Below the pieces are notes generated by a model. That model did not search any database, was not told where the DNA came from, and worked only from the letters and a program-made list of their open reading frames with translations. From positions 124,001-188,000 of the forward strand of contig JANQSE010000006.1 of assembly GCA_028284195.1 (NCBI GenBank): a stretch of 64,000 nt of DNA, in the 5' to 3' direction. The DNA comes from Balneola sp. (GTDB lineage Bacteria > Bacteroidota > Rhodothermia > Balneolales > Balneolaceae). Numbering within the stretch: the first letter of the stretch is position 1; each line of letters begins with the position of its first letter. The translations under genes were made by a program, and so were the position numbers. Positions 26,087-35,367 of the stretch are shown here, in pieces.

Positions 26087-26529
26087 GCCAGATCTTATTT
26101 AAAAAACTTCCGCATGCAAAAGATTTACCACTTCCAGAATATGAAAGCACATCAGCTGCCGGGATGGACATTCGTGCTGCACTTAAGGGATCAATAACCT
26201 TAAAACCCAAAGAAAGGATTTTGATATCAACGGGTTTACAAATGGCTATTCCGGCAGGTTTTGAAGCTCAGATCAGGCCTCGGAGCGGGCTGGCAATCAG
26301 AAATGGAATTACCATGTTGAATTCTCCCGGAACCATTGATGCTGATTACAGGGGAGAGGTAAAGGTGGTTGCAATCAATCATGGGGAAGAAGATTTTGTA
26401 ATTAATCACGGAGACCGGATTGCACAAATGGTAATTGCCCCGATAACCCAATTCTCTGTTAAAGAAGTAGAAAACCTTGATGAAACTGAACGTGGCGAAG
26501 GTGGCTTTGGGAGTACCGGTATAAAGTGA
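26083..26529 (+). CDS. dut: Deoxyuridine 5'-triphosphate nucleotidohydrolase
   Basis: 148-residue homotrimeric dUTPase that converts dUTP to dUMP and pyrophosphate, keeping uracil out of DNA. All five motifs are present: AAGMDIRA (1), PRSGLAIR (2), [13 protein letters not shown] (3), [11 protein letters not shown] (4) and [10 protein letters not shown] (5). Normal length. Co-transcribed with the preceding DUF3108 gene by a 4-base overlap. Confidence 0.96.
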   Translation: MSQILFKKLPHAKDLPLPEYESTSAAGMDIRAALKGSITLKPKERILISTGLQMAIPAGFEAQIRPRSGLAIRNGITMLNSPGTIDADYRGEVKVVAINHGEEDFVINHGDRIAQMVIAPITQFSVKEVENLDETERGEGGFGSTGIK

Positions 26530-26590
26530 ATTGCTATTCGTTACAGAAATTTGCCATTAACAAATAACAATTTAATTCACAAAGAGGGTC

Positions 26591-28942
26591 TTAATTCTCG
26601 TTATTAGGAAGATTAAACTCTACATTTGTTCGATAATCGCCCAACAAATGTTCAGCAAAATAATACCATGTCATACGATCAAAGTAAGGCTGATAAGGCC
26701 CGAATCCATGGCGGCGGCCGGGTAAGATCATCATATCAAATCGCTTGCCTGCTTTAATGAGTGCGTCAGCTAAACGGATGGTATTTGCCGGGTGTACGTT
26801 GTTATCCATATCGCCATGAACAAGCAATAATTTGCCTTTCAGGTTTTTGGCAAGGGCTGCATTTGTCTTAATCGGGGCATCGAATGTAATGACTTCTTCT
26901 TTGGTTTCTGTGCCATCATCATTTTTCTTGGTGATGGTTTTCTTTTTTTCTTTTACCCCGTTATGAACTTCGCTCCACCAAATGTTATACACATTGTTGT
27001 CATGGTTTCCGGCAGAGGAAACAGCAACCTTGTAAAAATCAGGATAGGTGAGTAATGCAGCTGTGCTCATAAAGCCCCCGCCGGAATGCCCATAAATACC
27101 CACTTTATCATTATCAATGAAAGAGTAACGTCCGGCCAGTTGTTCAATTCCATACTTGTTGTCTGCCAAAGGATAGTCCCGCAAATCACCATAACCATAA
27201 TTGTGGTAATATTTAGAACGGATCGGGCTGCCACCACGATTACCCATCGCAACTACAATAAAACCAACTTGGGCAAGAGTTGTGGTTCGTGCTCTTGACC
27301 CACCGATTGTAAAGTTTGCGGGAAACGGCTCTGTTTGCGGCCCCGGATAGACGTAAGAAATGATGGGATATTTTTTAGTAGAATCAAAATCAAAGGGCTT
27401 CCACATTACACCATAAATGTCGGTAGCTCCGTCAGCTGCTTTTACTTTGAATGACTGGGGAGCTTTCCAGCCTTGTTCCACCATTTGCGAAATATCTGCT
27501 TCTTGTAGTGTGGTAATAATTTTTCCAGTGCCGTCACGAAGTACAGATTTTGTTGGTAGATCAACACGCGAGTAATTATCTACGAAGTAATTGCCTTCTT
27601 GTGATGCGCTTATGGCATGATTAGCGTCTTCGGGGGTAAGGTGGCGGAATCCTGAACCGTTAAATTTTACGGTGTAGAGGTTAGAGTAGTAGGGGTTCTG
27701 CCCTTTTTCACGCCCAAATCCCTGAAAATATATTGTAGATTGTGCTGTATCAATTTTAGCAATGTTGCCGACTACCCACGGCCCACTTGTAATTTTATTT
27801 TTGAGATTTCCTTCACTGTCGTATCGGTACAATTGACCCCATCCGGTACGTTCACTCCACCAGATAAATTCTTTGCCCTCGTTGATAATGGCAAGCTGGG
27901 CATATCTGGTGTTGAAATATGGCTTGCTTTCTTCTGAGAAAAGTACTTCTACTTCTCCTGTTGAAGTATTTGCTTTCAACACATCAATTTTATCCCATTG
28001 CCTGTTACGCCGCAGAATGTAGAGATAATCGGATCGGTAGGATTCAAAAATACCGCCTTGATTAAAGTAAGCCCCACCTAAAGCCTGGTCTTCCCATTTA
28101 TCAGTACTCAACGTTACATGCTCTTTGGTTGCGGGATCAAACACTTTTATTTCGTCCACATACACATCTTCTTCTCCTGGCATAGAGTATTTATAAGTTT
28201 CCAATTCAGGGCGTTTTTTAAGAGAGTTGATAACCCATAGCTCATCTACTTTTCGTTTATCCTGGCGCTTTACCCAGAATTTTTTTCCATCCTCAAACCA
28301 ATTAATACGCGGGCGATATTTCTCAGTAGTTGAAGTGTCTCCATCACTCCATTGGTAACTGAACCAGCGTTCCCCGTCTTCCGTAATTTGCTCAGCAGTA
28401 CTATCAGCATCTTCCTTACCCATTATGAAAAGATTATGGTTTTTGGCAAAAACCACATAACTGCTATCAGGAGAATATACTTTCCAATTGTCCCGGTCTG
28501 CTTTTTTGAGGGAATCGCCCCGGATTAACCGATTGCCATTTATGTTATAGGTGAATTCAATGCTGTCAACATTAAAGGTGAACAGTTGTTTATTTGTGTC
28601 ATAGTTAAATCCTTTCAGGTCTAAATCTTTAGCATTGAAAGAACGGTTGAATTCTTCGGAAAGCTGTGCCGCCATTTCTTCCTGGTCAAAAAGCAGCCGT
28701 TTATTTCCACGAGCAGCATCTACATAGTACCAGTTTTTGCCTTCTTTATTTTCGTAGGTGTACCAGAAGTTATCAGTGTCTTCAATCCAGCGGGGAAATA
28801 CCGAGGTAGAACCCACCATCTTTTGCATATTTTGTGTGGTGAATCTTTCAGCCAGATCAAAGTTTGCTTTTTGTGCAGTTGCTTTATTTCCAATTATGAA
28901 TACAGCAACGAAAGTAAAAAGTGCAGGTACCTTATTTTTCAA
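26591..28942 (-). CDS. S9 family prolyl oligopeptidase (DPP-IV-like)
   Basis: 783 residues, secreted (signal peptide ending GNKATAQ). An N-terminal beta-propeller of the DPP-IV N type (about 50-520) is followed by an alpha/beta hydrolase catalytic domain (about 540-770). The triad is readable: Ser in GIYGHSGGGFMS, Asp in LLVHGDMDNNVHP and His in GRRHGFGPYQ. Such enzymes release dipeptides from peptide N termini in the periplasm. A Lys/Glu-rich loop (KEKKKTITKKNDDGTETKEE) between the nucleophile and Asp is an insertion that varies among relatives. It is a stand-alone gene. Confidence 0.92.
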   Translation of the reverse strand: MKNKVPALFTFVAVFIIGNKATAQKANFDLAERFTTQNMQKMVGSTSVFPRWIEDTDNFWYTYENKEGKNWYYVDAARGNKRLLFDQEEMAAQLSEEFNRSFNAKDLDLKGFNYDTNKQLFTFNVDSIEFTYNINGNRLIRGDSLKKADRDNWKVYSPDSSYVVFAKNHNLFIMGKEDADSTAEQITEDGERWFSYQWSDGDTSTTEKYRPRINWFEDGKKFWVKRQDKRKVDELWVINSLKKRPELETYKYSMPGEEDVYVDEIKVFDPATKEHVTLSTDKWEDQALGGAYFNQGGIFESYRSDYLYILRRNRQWDKIDVLKANTSTGEVEVLFSEESKPYFNTRYAQLAIINEGKEFIWWSERTGWGQLYRYDSEGNLKNKITSGPWVVGNIAKIDTAQSTIYFQGFGREKGQNPYYSNLYTVKFNGSGFRHLTPEDANHAISASQEGNYFVDNYSRVDLPTKSVLRDGTGKIITTLQEADISQMVEQGWKAPQSFKVKAADGATDIYGVMWKPFDFDSTKKYPIISYVYPGPQTEPFPANFTIGGSRARTTTLAQVGFIVVAMGNRGGSPIRSKYYHNYGYGDLRDYPLADNKYGIEQLAGRYSFIDNDKVGIYGHSGGGFMSTAALLTYPDFYKVAVSSAGNHDNNVYNIWWSEVHNGVKEKKKTITKKNDDGTETKEEVITFDAPIKTNAALAKNLKGKLLLVHGDMDNNVHPANTIRLADALIKAGKRFDMMILPGRRHGFGPYQPYFDRMTWYYFAEHLLGDYRTNVEFNLPNNEN

Positions 28943-29135
28943 AATATTCTCCAGTTAGTTTAGCGGCTAATAATAAATGGTTTCTTTTTGTAAAAGGCTT
29001 ATAAAGTGAAAACATAAAACCATTGTGGGTTTTAATAACACGATATTTTATAGCAAAAAATGATTATCCGAAAGAGATCTGGTACAACCGGCAGGCATCA
29101 GGAAAACGAAGAGGAATATTTTAGAAAGAATAGGT

Positions 29136-30029
29136 TTAATCATTTTGAACAGATTCATTGTTAGAAACTACGTTTTGAATTCTGAATATTTCTTTACGAA
29201 TAAGATGGGGGTATTCCCATGGCACAAAATGGTTCATGTCCTTAATCACCATTTCAGGTTTTGAGTTGATGAGCATTTCTTTGCCGAAAAGGGCATTTTC
29301 GTAAGGAACTAAATTATCTTTGGTGCCTTGGATAATGGAAACAGGCTGGGTAATCTGCCCCCACAGAGGTTTCATATCCTCAAGCTCATCTTCCAAAGCA
29401 AGTATCTCTTCATTGGTGGCATAAATCGTATTGGGAAGTATCCATGAAAGAATTTTATAGTGGACAGGAATTTGAAACCACTTGGTTTCTTCCAGTTCAG
29501 GATCGATGGATGCGGCTACGAAAATCAGGCCGCTAACTAATTCGGGATAATCAATGGCCATTCTGGCAATTACAGGCCCGCCAAAAGAATGCCCCGCTAT
29601 AATGGTTGGTTTCCCAGATTGCTCTTTATATAGTGCCTGGGCTACCAACTCAGCTTGTTTGGGTAGCGAGCGTTCAGGCTTTCCTGGTTCTGATTTTCCA
29701 AAACCGGGTCGGTCAACTGAAATCATTCGAAAGCTTTCAAGCATTTCTTTGTTCTTCATAAATCCTATAAAATTGTCCCAAGATCCTGGAGAGCCATGAA
29801 CAAATAAAACCGTTGGCTTGGAAGTGTCCCCGATAGCCATATAATGCAGCGTACGGTTGTTGTGAATAATTAGCTTGCTTTCAGGTTTAAAAGAAGTACC
29901 TTCAAACGCTTTGGTGATTCTTTCTTCATCCATAGAGAAATCTATAGTGTGTATGTATGCAAGTAATATTACGAACAGTAAACTAAATGAGAGGAACAGC
30001 CATTTAATTAATTTGAGAAATTTCTTCAT
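29136..30029 (-). CDS. Alpha/beta hydrolase, membrane-anchored
   Basis: 297 residues. One N-terminal membrane anchor (LIKWLFLSFSLLFVILLAYI) precedes an alpha/beta hydrolase fold with oxyanion segment VLFVHGSPGSWDN, nucleophile elbow IIAGHSFGGPV (Ser about 147), acid segment SIIQGTKDNLVPYE and His in MNHFVPWEYP. The substrate cannot be predicted. It is a single gene, 106 bases before the S9 peptidase spacer and divergent from the MerC-like gene. Confidence 0.85.
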   Translation of the reverse strand: MKKFLKLIKWLFLSFSLLFVILLAYIHTIDFSMDEERITKAFEGTSFKPESKLIIHNNRTLHYMAIGDTSKPTVLFVHGSPGSWDNFIGFMKNKEMLESFRMISVDRPGFGKSEPGKPERSLPKQAELVAQALYKEQSGKPTIIAGHSFGGPVIARMAIDYPELVSGLIFVAASIDPELEETKWFQIPVHYKILSWILPNTIYATNEEILALEDELEDMKPLWGQITQPVSIIQGTKDNLVPYENALFGKEMLINSKPEMVIKDMNHFVPWEYPHLIRKEIFRIQNVVSNNESVQND

Positions 30030-30174
30030 CCTGATTTTTAGTTCGGCACAAGGTAATCAACCGAATTTGAAAATAGATTAAGAGTTTGTAAACAGAATTA
30101 AATTCTCCTGACATTCTGTGCTGAAATAGATCGCATAATTAATATCTTTACCCGCTTAATTCTAGAAAAAACTA

Positions 30175-30561
30175 ATGGAATCAAAATCTACAAAACCAGG
30201 GTTCTGGGACCGCGTTGGGATCGGCCTTTCAGGCATCTGTGCCATTCATTGTTTACTGGTTCCTGTTGTTGTAGCTCTAATTCCATTATGGCCGGCATTC
30301 GAAGAATTTCATGAATACACGCACTTGATCTTTTTTATTGCGATTGCACCGGCAGTGTATCTTTCTCTGAGGCGGAAGCATAGCTCCCAAAAAATAACAA
30401 TACTACTTATTTCGGGGCTTTTGGTAATATTCTTCGCCTGGTTTTTCAACCAATCTTTGGGTGAATATGGGGAAGCTGGAATAACCTTGATAGGGAGCGC
30501 ACTTCTGATAAGCGGGCACTGGATGAATTACAAATCAAAATCAACGGAGCCTGAAAAGTAG
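30175..30561 (+). CDS. MerC-domain inner-membrane protein
   Basis: 128 residues with four predicted membrane helices. The start GFWDRVGIGLSGICAIHCLL followed by VPVVVALIP is the signature of MerC-like proteins, with one Cys pair (CAIHC) in the first helix. Mercury-resistance MerC carries further cysteines that are absent here, and no mer genes are nearby, so metal transport is uncertain. The 3' end overlaps the convergent oxidoreductase gene by 21 bases. A TATCTTTA tract stands about 25 bases before the ATG. Confidence 0.8.
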   Translation: MESKSTKPGFWDRVGIGLSGICAIHCLLVPVVVALIPLWPAFEEFHEYTHLIFFIAIAPAVYLSLRRKHSSQKITILLISGLLVIFFAWFFNQSLGEYGEAGITLIGSALLISGHWMNYKSKSTEPEK

Positions 30562-31674
30562 CCTTCGCGATACTTCTCTTAGGCTTGCTGTTTGTTTCCC
30601 TTGTTCCTGAAGAATAGTGTTAAGTATTCGATAGGCGCAGCCCCAGCTTAACGTAACACCAGCACCACCATGCCCATAGTTATGGAGTATTAATTTGTCT
30701 TTTTTTTCTTCTGGTTTAAGGCGCAGGCCTTTCTTCTTATTTCTCACATAACGGTAAGAATGTATGTGTTCTATATTTTCGAAATCCAAAGCATTAATGC
30801 CAAATGTATTTTCGATAATCTCTGAGTTTAGCTGTAGAACCTGTGGTGGAAATGCCTCGCTTTTAGCATCTCTCGAAACCCATTTCCCATTTTTATCTAA
30901 GGTTCCTTCAAACCGGCTTCCACCCAAAATCCATCCATCTTCGCGTGGATAACAGTACACGTCTAAGGGATTATCCCGGCTATCCGAATAATATTGTTTG
31001 CCCGGTGTAAAGTTGTAAGATACCGTTTTGCCTTCCCCATTAATTAATAACGGAGCCCCGGTAATTTTTAAAAGATGCCCTAAGAGGATAAAAGGCTCAG
31101 ATTCGTTATCTGTTAAAGAATGGGCACCAGTACCCGTGCAGTTTACAATTATTTCTTCTTTAAGATCCTTAATTGTATTGGTATCTATTTTTTTAAATAT
31201 AGTTGAGCCACCGTTTTTCAAAAACTGTGATACTAATTCAGGAAAATAAATATTCCAGTCAGCGAAATAGCAATCGAAAGACCATCCGCCGGCACATTTA
31301 ATAGTTGGATGTTTGGGGTGCCAGCAGCCATCAGATAACAAAGAAAATTCAGGGATCAGCTTTGCATAATCCGGCGGTACTTGGTCAAATGTGTATAGTT
31401 CAAAGTGGTTATGAATTTTCATTCCCGGAAAGCTGGAATCAAGTAAAGTAGAGAATATGGACTGGCTGGCCTCAAAGATTGAAATTAATTCGGGATGATA
31501 TACCGAGTGAGGAATAATGGAAGCAGAAGGATATAAACTCGCGAAATAAGGAGAGTTGTTTTTTGAGAGTGTATCGGGGGAGTATATAGTAACCTTGAAA
31601 CCAAAGTACTGCAATAACACTGCGGTACTTATCCCGGAAATTCCCGCCCCCAATACAGCTACTTTGTTCTTCAT
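30541..31674 (-). CDS. FAD-dependent D-amino-acid-oxidase-like oxidoreductase
   Basis: 377 residues from ATG 31674; a longer open frame to 31758 adds 28 basic residues with no family resemblance and was not used. The FAD-binding dinucleotide fold is at the start (KVAVLGAGISGISTAVLL), and the C-terminal DAO signature is NYGHGGAGVTLSWG. A middle segment gives EEIIVNCTGTGAHSL. This arrangement matches the DAO family, which oxidises D-amino acids or related amines to keto acids. No signal peptide. Convergent with merC-like, divergent from the lipoprotein at 31770. Confidence 0.85.
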   Translation of the reverse strand: MKNKVAVLGAGISGISTAVLLQYFGFKVTIYSPDTLSKNNSPYFASLYPSASIIPHSVYHPELISIFEASQSIFSTLLDSSFPGMKIHNHFELYTFDQVPPDYAKLIPEFSLLSDGCWHPKHPTIKCAGGWSFDCYFADWNIYFPELVSQFLKNGGSTIFKKIDTNTIKDLKEEIIVNCTGTGAHSLTDNESEPFILLGHLLKITGAPLLINGEGKTVSYNFTPGKQYYSDSRDNPLDVYCYPREDGWILGGSRFEGTLDKNGKWVSRDAKSEAFPPQVLQLNSEIIENTFGINALDFENIEHIHSYRYVRNKKKGLRLKPEEKKDKLILHNYGHGGAGVTLSWGCAYRILNTILQEQGKQTASLREVSRRLLFRLR

Positions 31675-31769
31675 TCGTATGATCGATTTGCACAAAAGGT
31701 ACGGATTCTTGTATCGATTTCTTGGAGTAAAACCTTTGTTTGAGTATCTTTTTCGCAAGGATATTTACA

Positions 31770-32624
31770 GTGGTTAGTAGAAAATTTCTTTTTCTTTCTC
31801 TTTTTTACCTTCCTTTCGCCTTGTTATCAGGTTGTAGTTCGTTGTCTCCAGAAGAAACCGAAGAAGACAAATATCCTGTTTTTTTCCCGAAGCTTTTGGC
31901 CGAAGATCTTACTGTTTTGAATGAGGAATATCACCGGGAAAATGAGAATCTGATATGCTCTACATTAAACCAGTATGGGTTTACAGGTTTTAGCAGGGTG
32001 CTTTTTCCAAATAACGAAAACCCTTGTTTAAGCAGAACGGAGATTAAAACAGAGCTCCCGTTTTCCAACGGGTTGGTTACTAAAGCAAAACACGCATTAG
32101 TGAAAAATGCAAAATATACAGGAGTTTCAAACTCAGATGAATTGATCGTTTCAGAGATTATTTCCCTGGATGGATGTACCATTTGTGAAGGGCCCAATAT
32201 TAACAACGTGCCGTTGCAGTGGAAGGTTACTTTTCGACCGCAAATATACAAGGGTGTGGAAGTACTCGATACTGAAATAGTTGTTTATGTGGATGCCAAT
32301 GGAGTAAACAGGATTTGGGGGAATTGGTACGAGGTCGCGGATCCAGGTTTTATTGAAGTCGGCTCAAATAGTGCAAAAGAAGCAATAGTAGGCTTAAAGC
32401 TGCGATACGCAAATGAAATGAATCAGATTTTTGAGCAGCAAATCGCAGCAGATCATATGCCAGATACTCCTGTGTTAAATTTTGGAGCAATAAAAGTAGA
32501 TAATGGCATTGAATTACATAAAATTTGGGTTGTTGATGTGTATTTGGAGAATACGAATGAGATTAAATGGAAAGTTTATGTTAGCACTCAAACCGGGAAG
32601 GTTTTGGATTCAGAATTACTGTAA
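31770..32624 (+). CDS. Hypothetical lipoprotein
   Basis: 284 residues from GTG 31770, which has AAGGA 8 bases upstream and yields a normal lipoprotein signal peptide (VSRKFLFLSLFYLPFALLSGC). The alternative TTG at 31740 lengthens the signal unnaturally. The mature protein has four conserved-looking Cys residues (CSTLNQYG, NPCLSR, DGCTICEG) and a C-terminal part resembling PepSY-like pairs: QWKVTFRPQIYKGVEV, then KWKVYVSTQTGKVLDSE. No family assigned. Confidence 0.6.
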   Translation: MVSRKFLFLSLFYLPFALLSGCSSLSPEETEEDKYPVFFPKLLAEDLTVLNEEYHRENENLICSTLNQYGFTGFSRVLFPNNENPCLSRTEIKTELPFSNGLVTKAKHALVKNAKYTGVSNSDELIVSEIISLDGCTICEGPNINNVPLQWKVTFRPQIYKGVEVLDTEIVVYVDANGVNRIWGNWYEVADPGFIEVGSNSAKEAIVGLKLRYANEMNQIFEQQIAADHMPDTPVLNFGAIKVDNGIELHKIWVVDVYLENTNEIKWKVYVSTQTGKVLDSELL

Positions 32625-32778
32625 GTATTGTTATAAAGTTTAGTTTAATATTAGTTACTAAGATTTTGGTTAAGGCTAAAAAGGTTTTAGCAAAGCATTA
32701 ACATTGATTGTTTAAAAAGTTATTTCGCATCTTTTTTATTTGTATCCCGTAGTTGGTCATCAATAAAACCGGGCAAAA

Positions 32779-33468
32779 ATGAGTACAAAATTCAGAAACC
32801 TTAAAAACGACTTAAAAGACCTCGAAGAAGACACCGTTTCACAATTTAACGGTAGCAAGCTCGACAAAAGCTCGAACTCAGGCAAACTTTCAAATTACAT
32901 TCTCCTCTTTGCATTTATAGCCACGCTGGTTTTTTATGTAGGTTCTCGTATTGATTTTTCCAATATCAACATCGAAAACCCTATCGACCGGATTGAACAA
33001 GCCATTAATGAACCTGATCAGGATCTGTTAAACAGGATGGGAGATTGGATGGAAGAAATGGGTTATGGAGATCTTTCAAATGAAGAACTTCTGGCACTAA
33101 GAAGAGAAGGGGTAACAGCAACATATACATCAGGTATCCGGGACGTAGGTTATACAGATGTTACTTTGGATCAACTTGTAGATCTGCAAAAGGCTGATGT
33201 AAGTGCAACTTATGCCCGAATGATGAAAGAACTTGGTTATTCTTTAACAGTGCAAGAACTGGCTGAAACACGAAACGCCGGGGTTACTGCTAATTTTACC
33301 AGCCGGATGATGGATCTCGGATATACTAAAGAAGAGCTTACTAAAGAAAACCTGATGAGAATGAAAAGTGTTAAGGTTACCGATCGCCTTGCAGGCCGCC
33401 TTATGGAAGAGCGGGGAGAAAGACTCACGATAGATGAATTGATCCGGTACAAAATCAGTAATCAGTGA
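32779..33468 (+). CDS. Membrane-anchored protein with 35- to 40-residue helical repeats
   Basis: 229 residues: an acidic cytoplasmic head, one membrane helix (about 42-58, YILLFAFIATLVFYVGS) and four tandem repeats of about 38 residues. Each repeat follows the pattern M..LGY.dLt.eeL..lr..gVta.y, as in EMGYGDLSNEELLALRREGV, DVGYTDVTLDQLVDLQKADV, ELGYSLTVQELAETRNAGV and DLGYTKEELTKENLMRMKSV. Similar repeats occur at the C termini of M56/BlaR1-like proteins in this phylum and may bind partner proteins. Function unknown. A terminator follows at 33546. Confidence 0.7.
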   Translation: MSTKFRNLKNDLKDLEEDTVSQFNGSKLDKSSNSGKLSNYILLFAFIATLVFYVGSRIDFSNINIENPIDRIEQAINEPDQDLLNRMGDWMEEMGYGDLSNEELLALRREGVTATYTSGIRDVGYTDVTLDQLVDLQKADVSATYARMMKELGYSLTVQELAETRNAGVTANFTSRMMDLGYTKEELTKENLMRMKSVKVTDRLAGRLMEERGERLTIDELIRYKISNQ

Positions 33469-33545
33469 GCCGATGGATTTAGCAGGAATATTATTTCTGC
33501 CAGATTAACTTTTCATTTCTAAGTTGTAAAAACCCTATTTTAGAG

Positions 33546-33577
33546 ATCCGGTTTTCGAGAGAAGGCCGGATTTTTTT
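33546..33577 (+). terminator. Intrinsic terminator
   Basis: ATCCGG (33546-33551) pairs with CCGGAT (33566-33571), followed by seven T residues to 33577. It ends the repeat-protein transcript just before the ferredoxin-NADP reductase gene. Confidence 0.75.
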
Positions 33578-33599
33578 ATGCTCAAAATTATCGTCTCCA

Positions 33600-34523
33600 A
33601 TGTCAGAAATTGTACTTCCGGAAGTTGAACTAAACATATACAACCCAAAAAATCCAGTTGAAGCAACCATCGTAGAAAATTATGTGTGCACAGCAGAAAG
33701 CAGCCCGAATATAGTCAGGCATATCACGTTTGATATTTCAGGAACAGATCTGATTGATCGTATAAGAGTTGGTCAGTCCATTGGGGTTTTGCCTCCCGGA
33801 GAAAATGAAAAAGGCCGTCCTCACAAGTTGAGATTGTATTCTGTTTCTTCTCCTACAAGCGGTGAGGGGGGGAAATCCCATTTAGTTTCAACCACTGTAA
33901 AAAGATCTATAGACGAGGTTGACGGTAAGATCTATCTTGGTATCGCATCAAACTATTTAAGCGATCTTAAACCCGGTGATAAAGTAAAACTAACCGGCCC
34001 AAGTGGAAAAAGATATTTACTGCCCGAAAATGCAGAAGATTTCAATTACATTTTTTTTGCTACCGGAACGGGGATAGCCCCTTTTCGGGGTATGATTAAA
34101 GAACTATTTGAAAATAACTACAAAGGAAATGTAGTGTTGGTTTTTGGGTGTGCATACCGTACCGATATTCTGTATCCCGAATTCATTAAAGAAATGACCG
34201 GGAAACATCCAAATTTTAGGTATCTGAGTTGTGTGTCGAGGGAGGGCAGAAGAGAAGACGGAAGCAAATATTATGTACAAAACGTAATTCATGACCATGC
34301 CGAAACGTTGGATCCTATTCTCAGCAAAGAAAATACGTTGATTTATATTTGTGGCATGAAGGGAATGGAAACCGGTATTTATCATAATCTTGCTTTACGA
34401 GGCCACTTAGATTACCTGCAACTTCGTGGAGATCTGGCAGAAACCGATCCCAAAGAATGGACATGGGAAGACATGAAAACCAATATCAAACCTTCTTCCA
34501 GAACATTCGAAGAAGTGTATTGA
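33600..34523 (+). CDS. Plant-type ferredoxin-NADP(+) reductase
   Basis: 307 residues, cytoplasmic. The FAD domain has HKLRLYSVSSPTSGEGG (the RxYS motif) and KPGDKVKLTGPSGK; the NADP domain has FFATGTGIAPFRGMIKELFE, VFGCAYRTDILYPEF, YVQNVIHDHAE and YICGMKGMETGI. The C-terminal residue is Tyr, stacking on the flavin as in plant and cyanobacterial enzymes. It transfers electrons between NADPH and ferredoxin or flavodoxin. The gene stands alone, and its stop codon abuts the stop of the convergent DUF502 gene. Confidence 0.92.
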   Translation: MSEIVLPEVELNIYNPKNPVEATIVENYVCTAESSPNIVRHITFDISGTDLIDRIRVGQSIGVLPPGENEKGRPHKLRLYSVSSPTSGEGGKSHLVSTTVKRSIDEVDGKIYLGIASNYLSDLKPGDKVKLTGPSGKRYLLPENAEDFNYIFFATGTGIAPFRGMIKELFENNYKGNVVLVFGCAYRTDILYPEFIKEMTGKHPNFRYLSCVSREGRREDGSKYYVQNVIHDHAETLDPILSKENTLIYICGMKGMETGIYHNLALRGHLDYLQLRGDLAETDPKEWTWEDMKTNIKPSSRTFEEVY

Positions 34524-35099
34524 TTAAGATGCACTATTTAGTTGAGTAACCCCGCCTGATACCACAAACCGCATAAAGTCTGCGGAGTCTTTCTCAATAG
34601 GTTTGATATGCTCTTTTGTAACGATGTACAGGTTTCCGGAGAAATTGTAAGAATGCGGGCAATATACTGCTACTTCATCCTGAAGCCCTAAATCCAAAAG
34701 AGATTCCTGAGTGATAAAGCCCAGACGTTTTACTCCGGGAACTCCGAAATCTATGAGCACTGGTGCATTAAATTTTTTCTTGTCACCAACAAAAGCTTCA
34801 GTCAGGTCTTTTAACGAACTGTAAATTATACTTACCAGAGGTGTTTTGGTAAGCAGCCTCTCAAACATATGAACAATAGGCTTAGTAAAAGCCCTTGTAA
34901 AGATAAACCCCAGCAATGTAATAGCTGCAAAACCGGTAATGATCCCTAAACCCGGAATATCATACTCAAACCATCTGAAGAAGAGGTAATTCAAAGATTC
35001 ATTAGCCCAGCCTATGGCAATTGAAATAAGATAGATAGTGGCCCCCACCGGAAATACAATTAACATTCCGCGAAAAAAGAAATTCAGTATAGTTTTCAT
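34524..35099 (-). CDS. DUF502 inner-membrane protein
   Basis: 191 residues with two membrane helices near the N terminus (GMLIVFPVGATIYLISIAI and GLGIITGFAAITLLGFIFTRA), then a beta-rich domain with PLVSIIYSSLKDLTEAF, RLGFITQESL and VAVYCPHSYNFSGNLYIV. This is the DUF502 (LIKE-COV) layout. No biochemical role is known for the bacterial proteins. Convergent with the reductase gene with no spacer. Confidence 0.9.
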   Translation of the reverse strand: MKTILNFFFRGMLIVFPVGATIYLISIAIGWANESLNYLFFRWFEYDIPGLGIITGFAAITLLGFIFTRAFTKPIVHMFERLLTKTPLVSIIYSSLKDLTEAFVGDKKKFNAPVLIDFGVPGVKRLGFITQESLLDLGLQDEVAVYCPHSYNFSGNLYIVTKEHIKPIEKDSADFMRFVVSGGVTQLNSAS

Positions 35100-35167
35100 A
35101 AAAGATCTGGTTTGGTTTAAACAAATGTCGCCACAAAATTACGAAAGCACAATAAAACTATAGTTAC

Positions 35168-35326
35168 TGTGGGATTCGGTATAGGCAGATCAGAGACTTC
35201 TCTCGAAGGGATACTTGTCCGCTGTATGTTACTATGGCAGGCGGGGCTATGAAAATTCCCGCAAAACCAGAGCCGGCTTTGGGGTGAGAACCAAATCAAC
35301 CGTCGAGTGTGAGGTAGATTTTTTTT
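35168..35326 (+). ncRNA. Possible structured leader RNA upstream of alaS
   Basis: No gene lies in 35100-35367, but the sequence folds locally: CCGCTG...CAGGCGG around 35219-35246, CCAGAGCCGGCTTTGG near 35266-35281, and a terminal ATCAACC (35295-35301) / GGTAGAT (35313-35319) stem with one mismatch followed by eight T residues (35319-35326). A TATAGT box stands before it (about 35160). The T run ends about 40 bases before the alaS start, so it could be an attenuator leader or a separate small RNA. No known RNA family was recognised. Confidence 0.35.
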
Positions 35327-35367
35327 ATCTTCTCTGCCTTAATTTTCAAACGTTCTAATTCAGATTG

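Noticed and set aside
30175..30561. Mercury-resistance operon
   Set aside because: Only a MerC-like membrane protein with one Cys pair; no merA, merR, merT or merP nearby.
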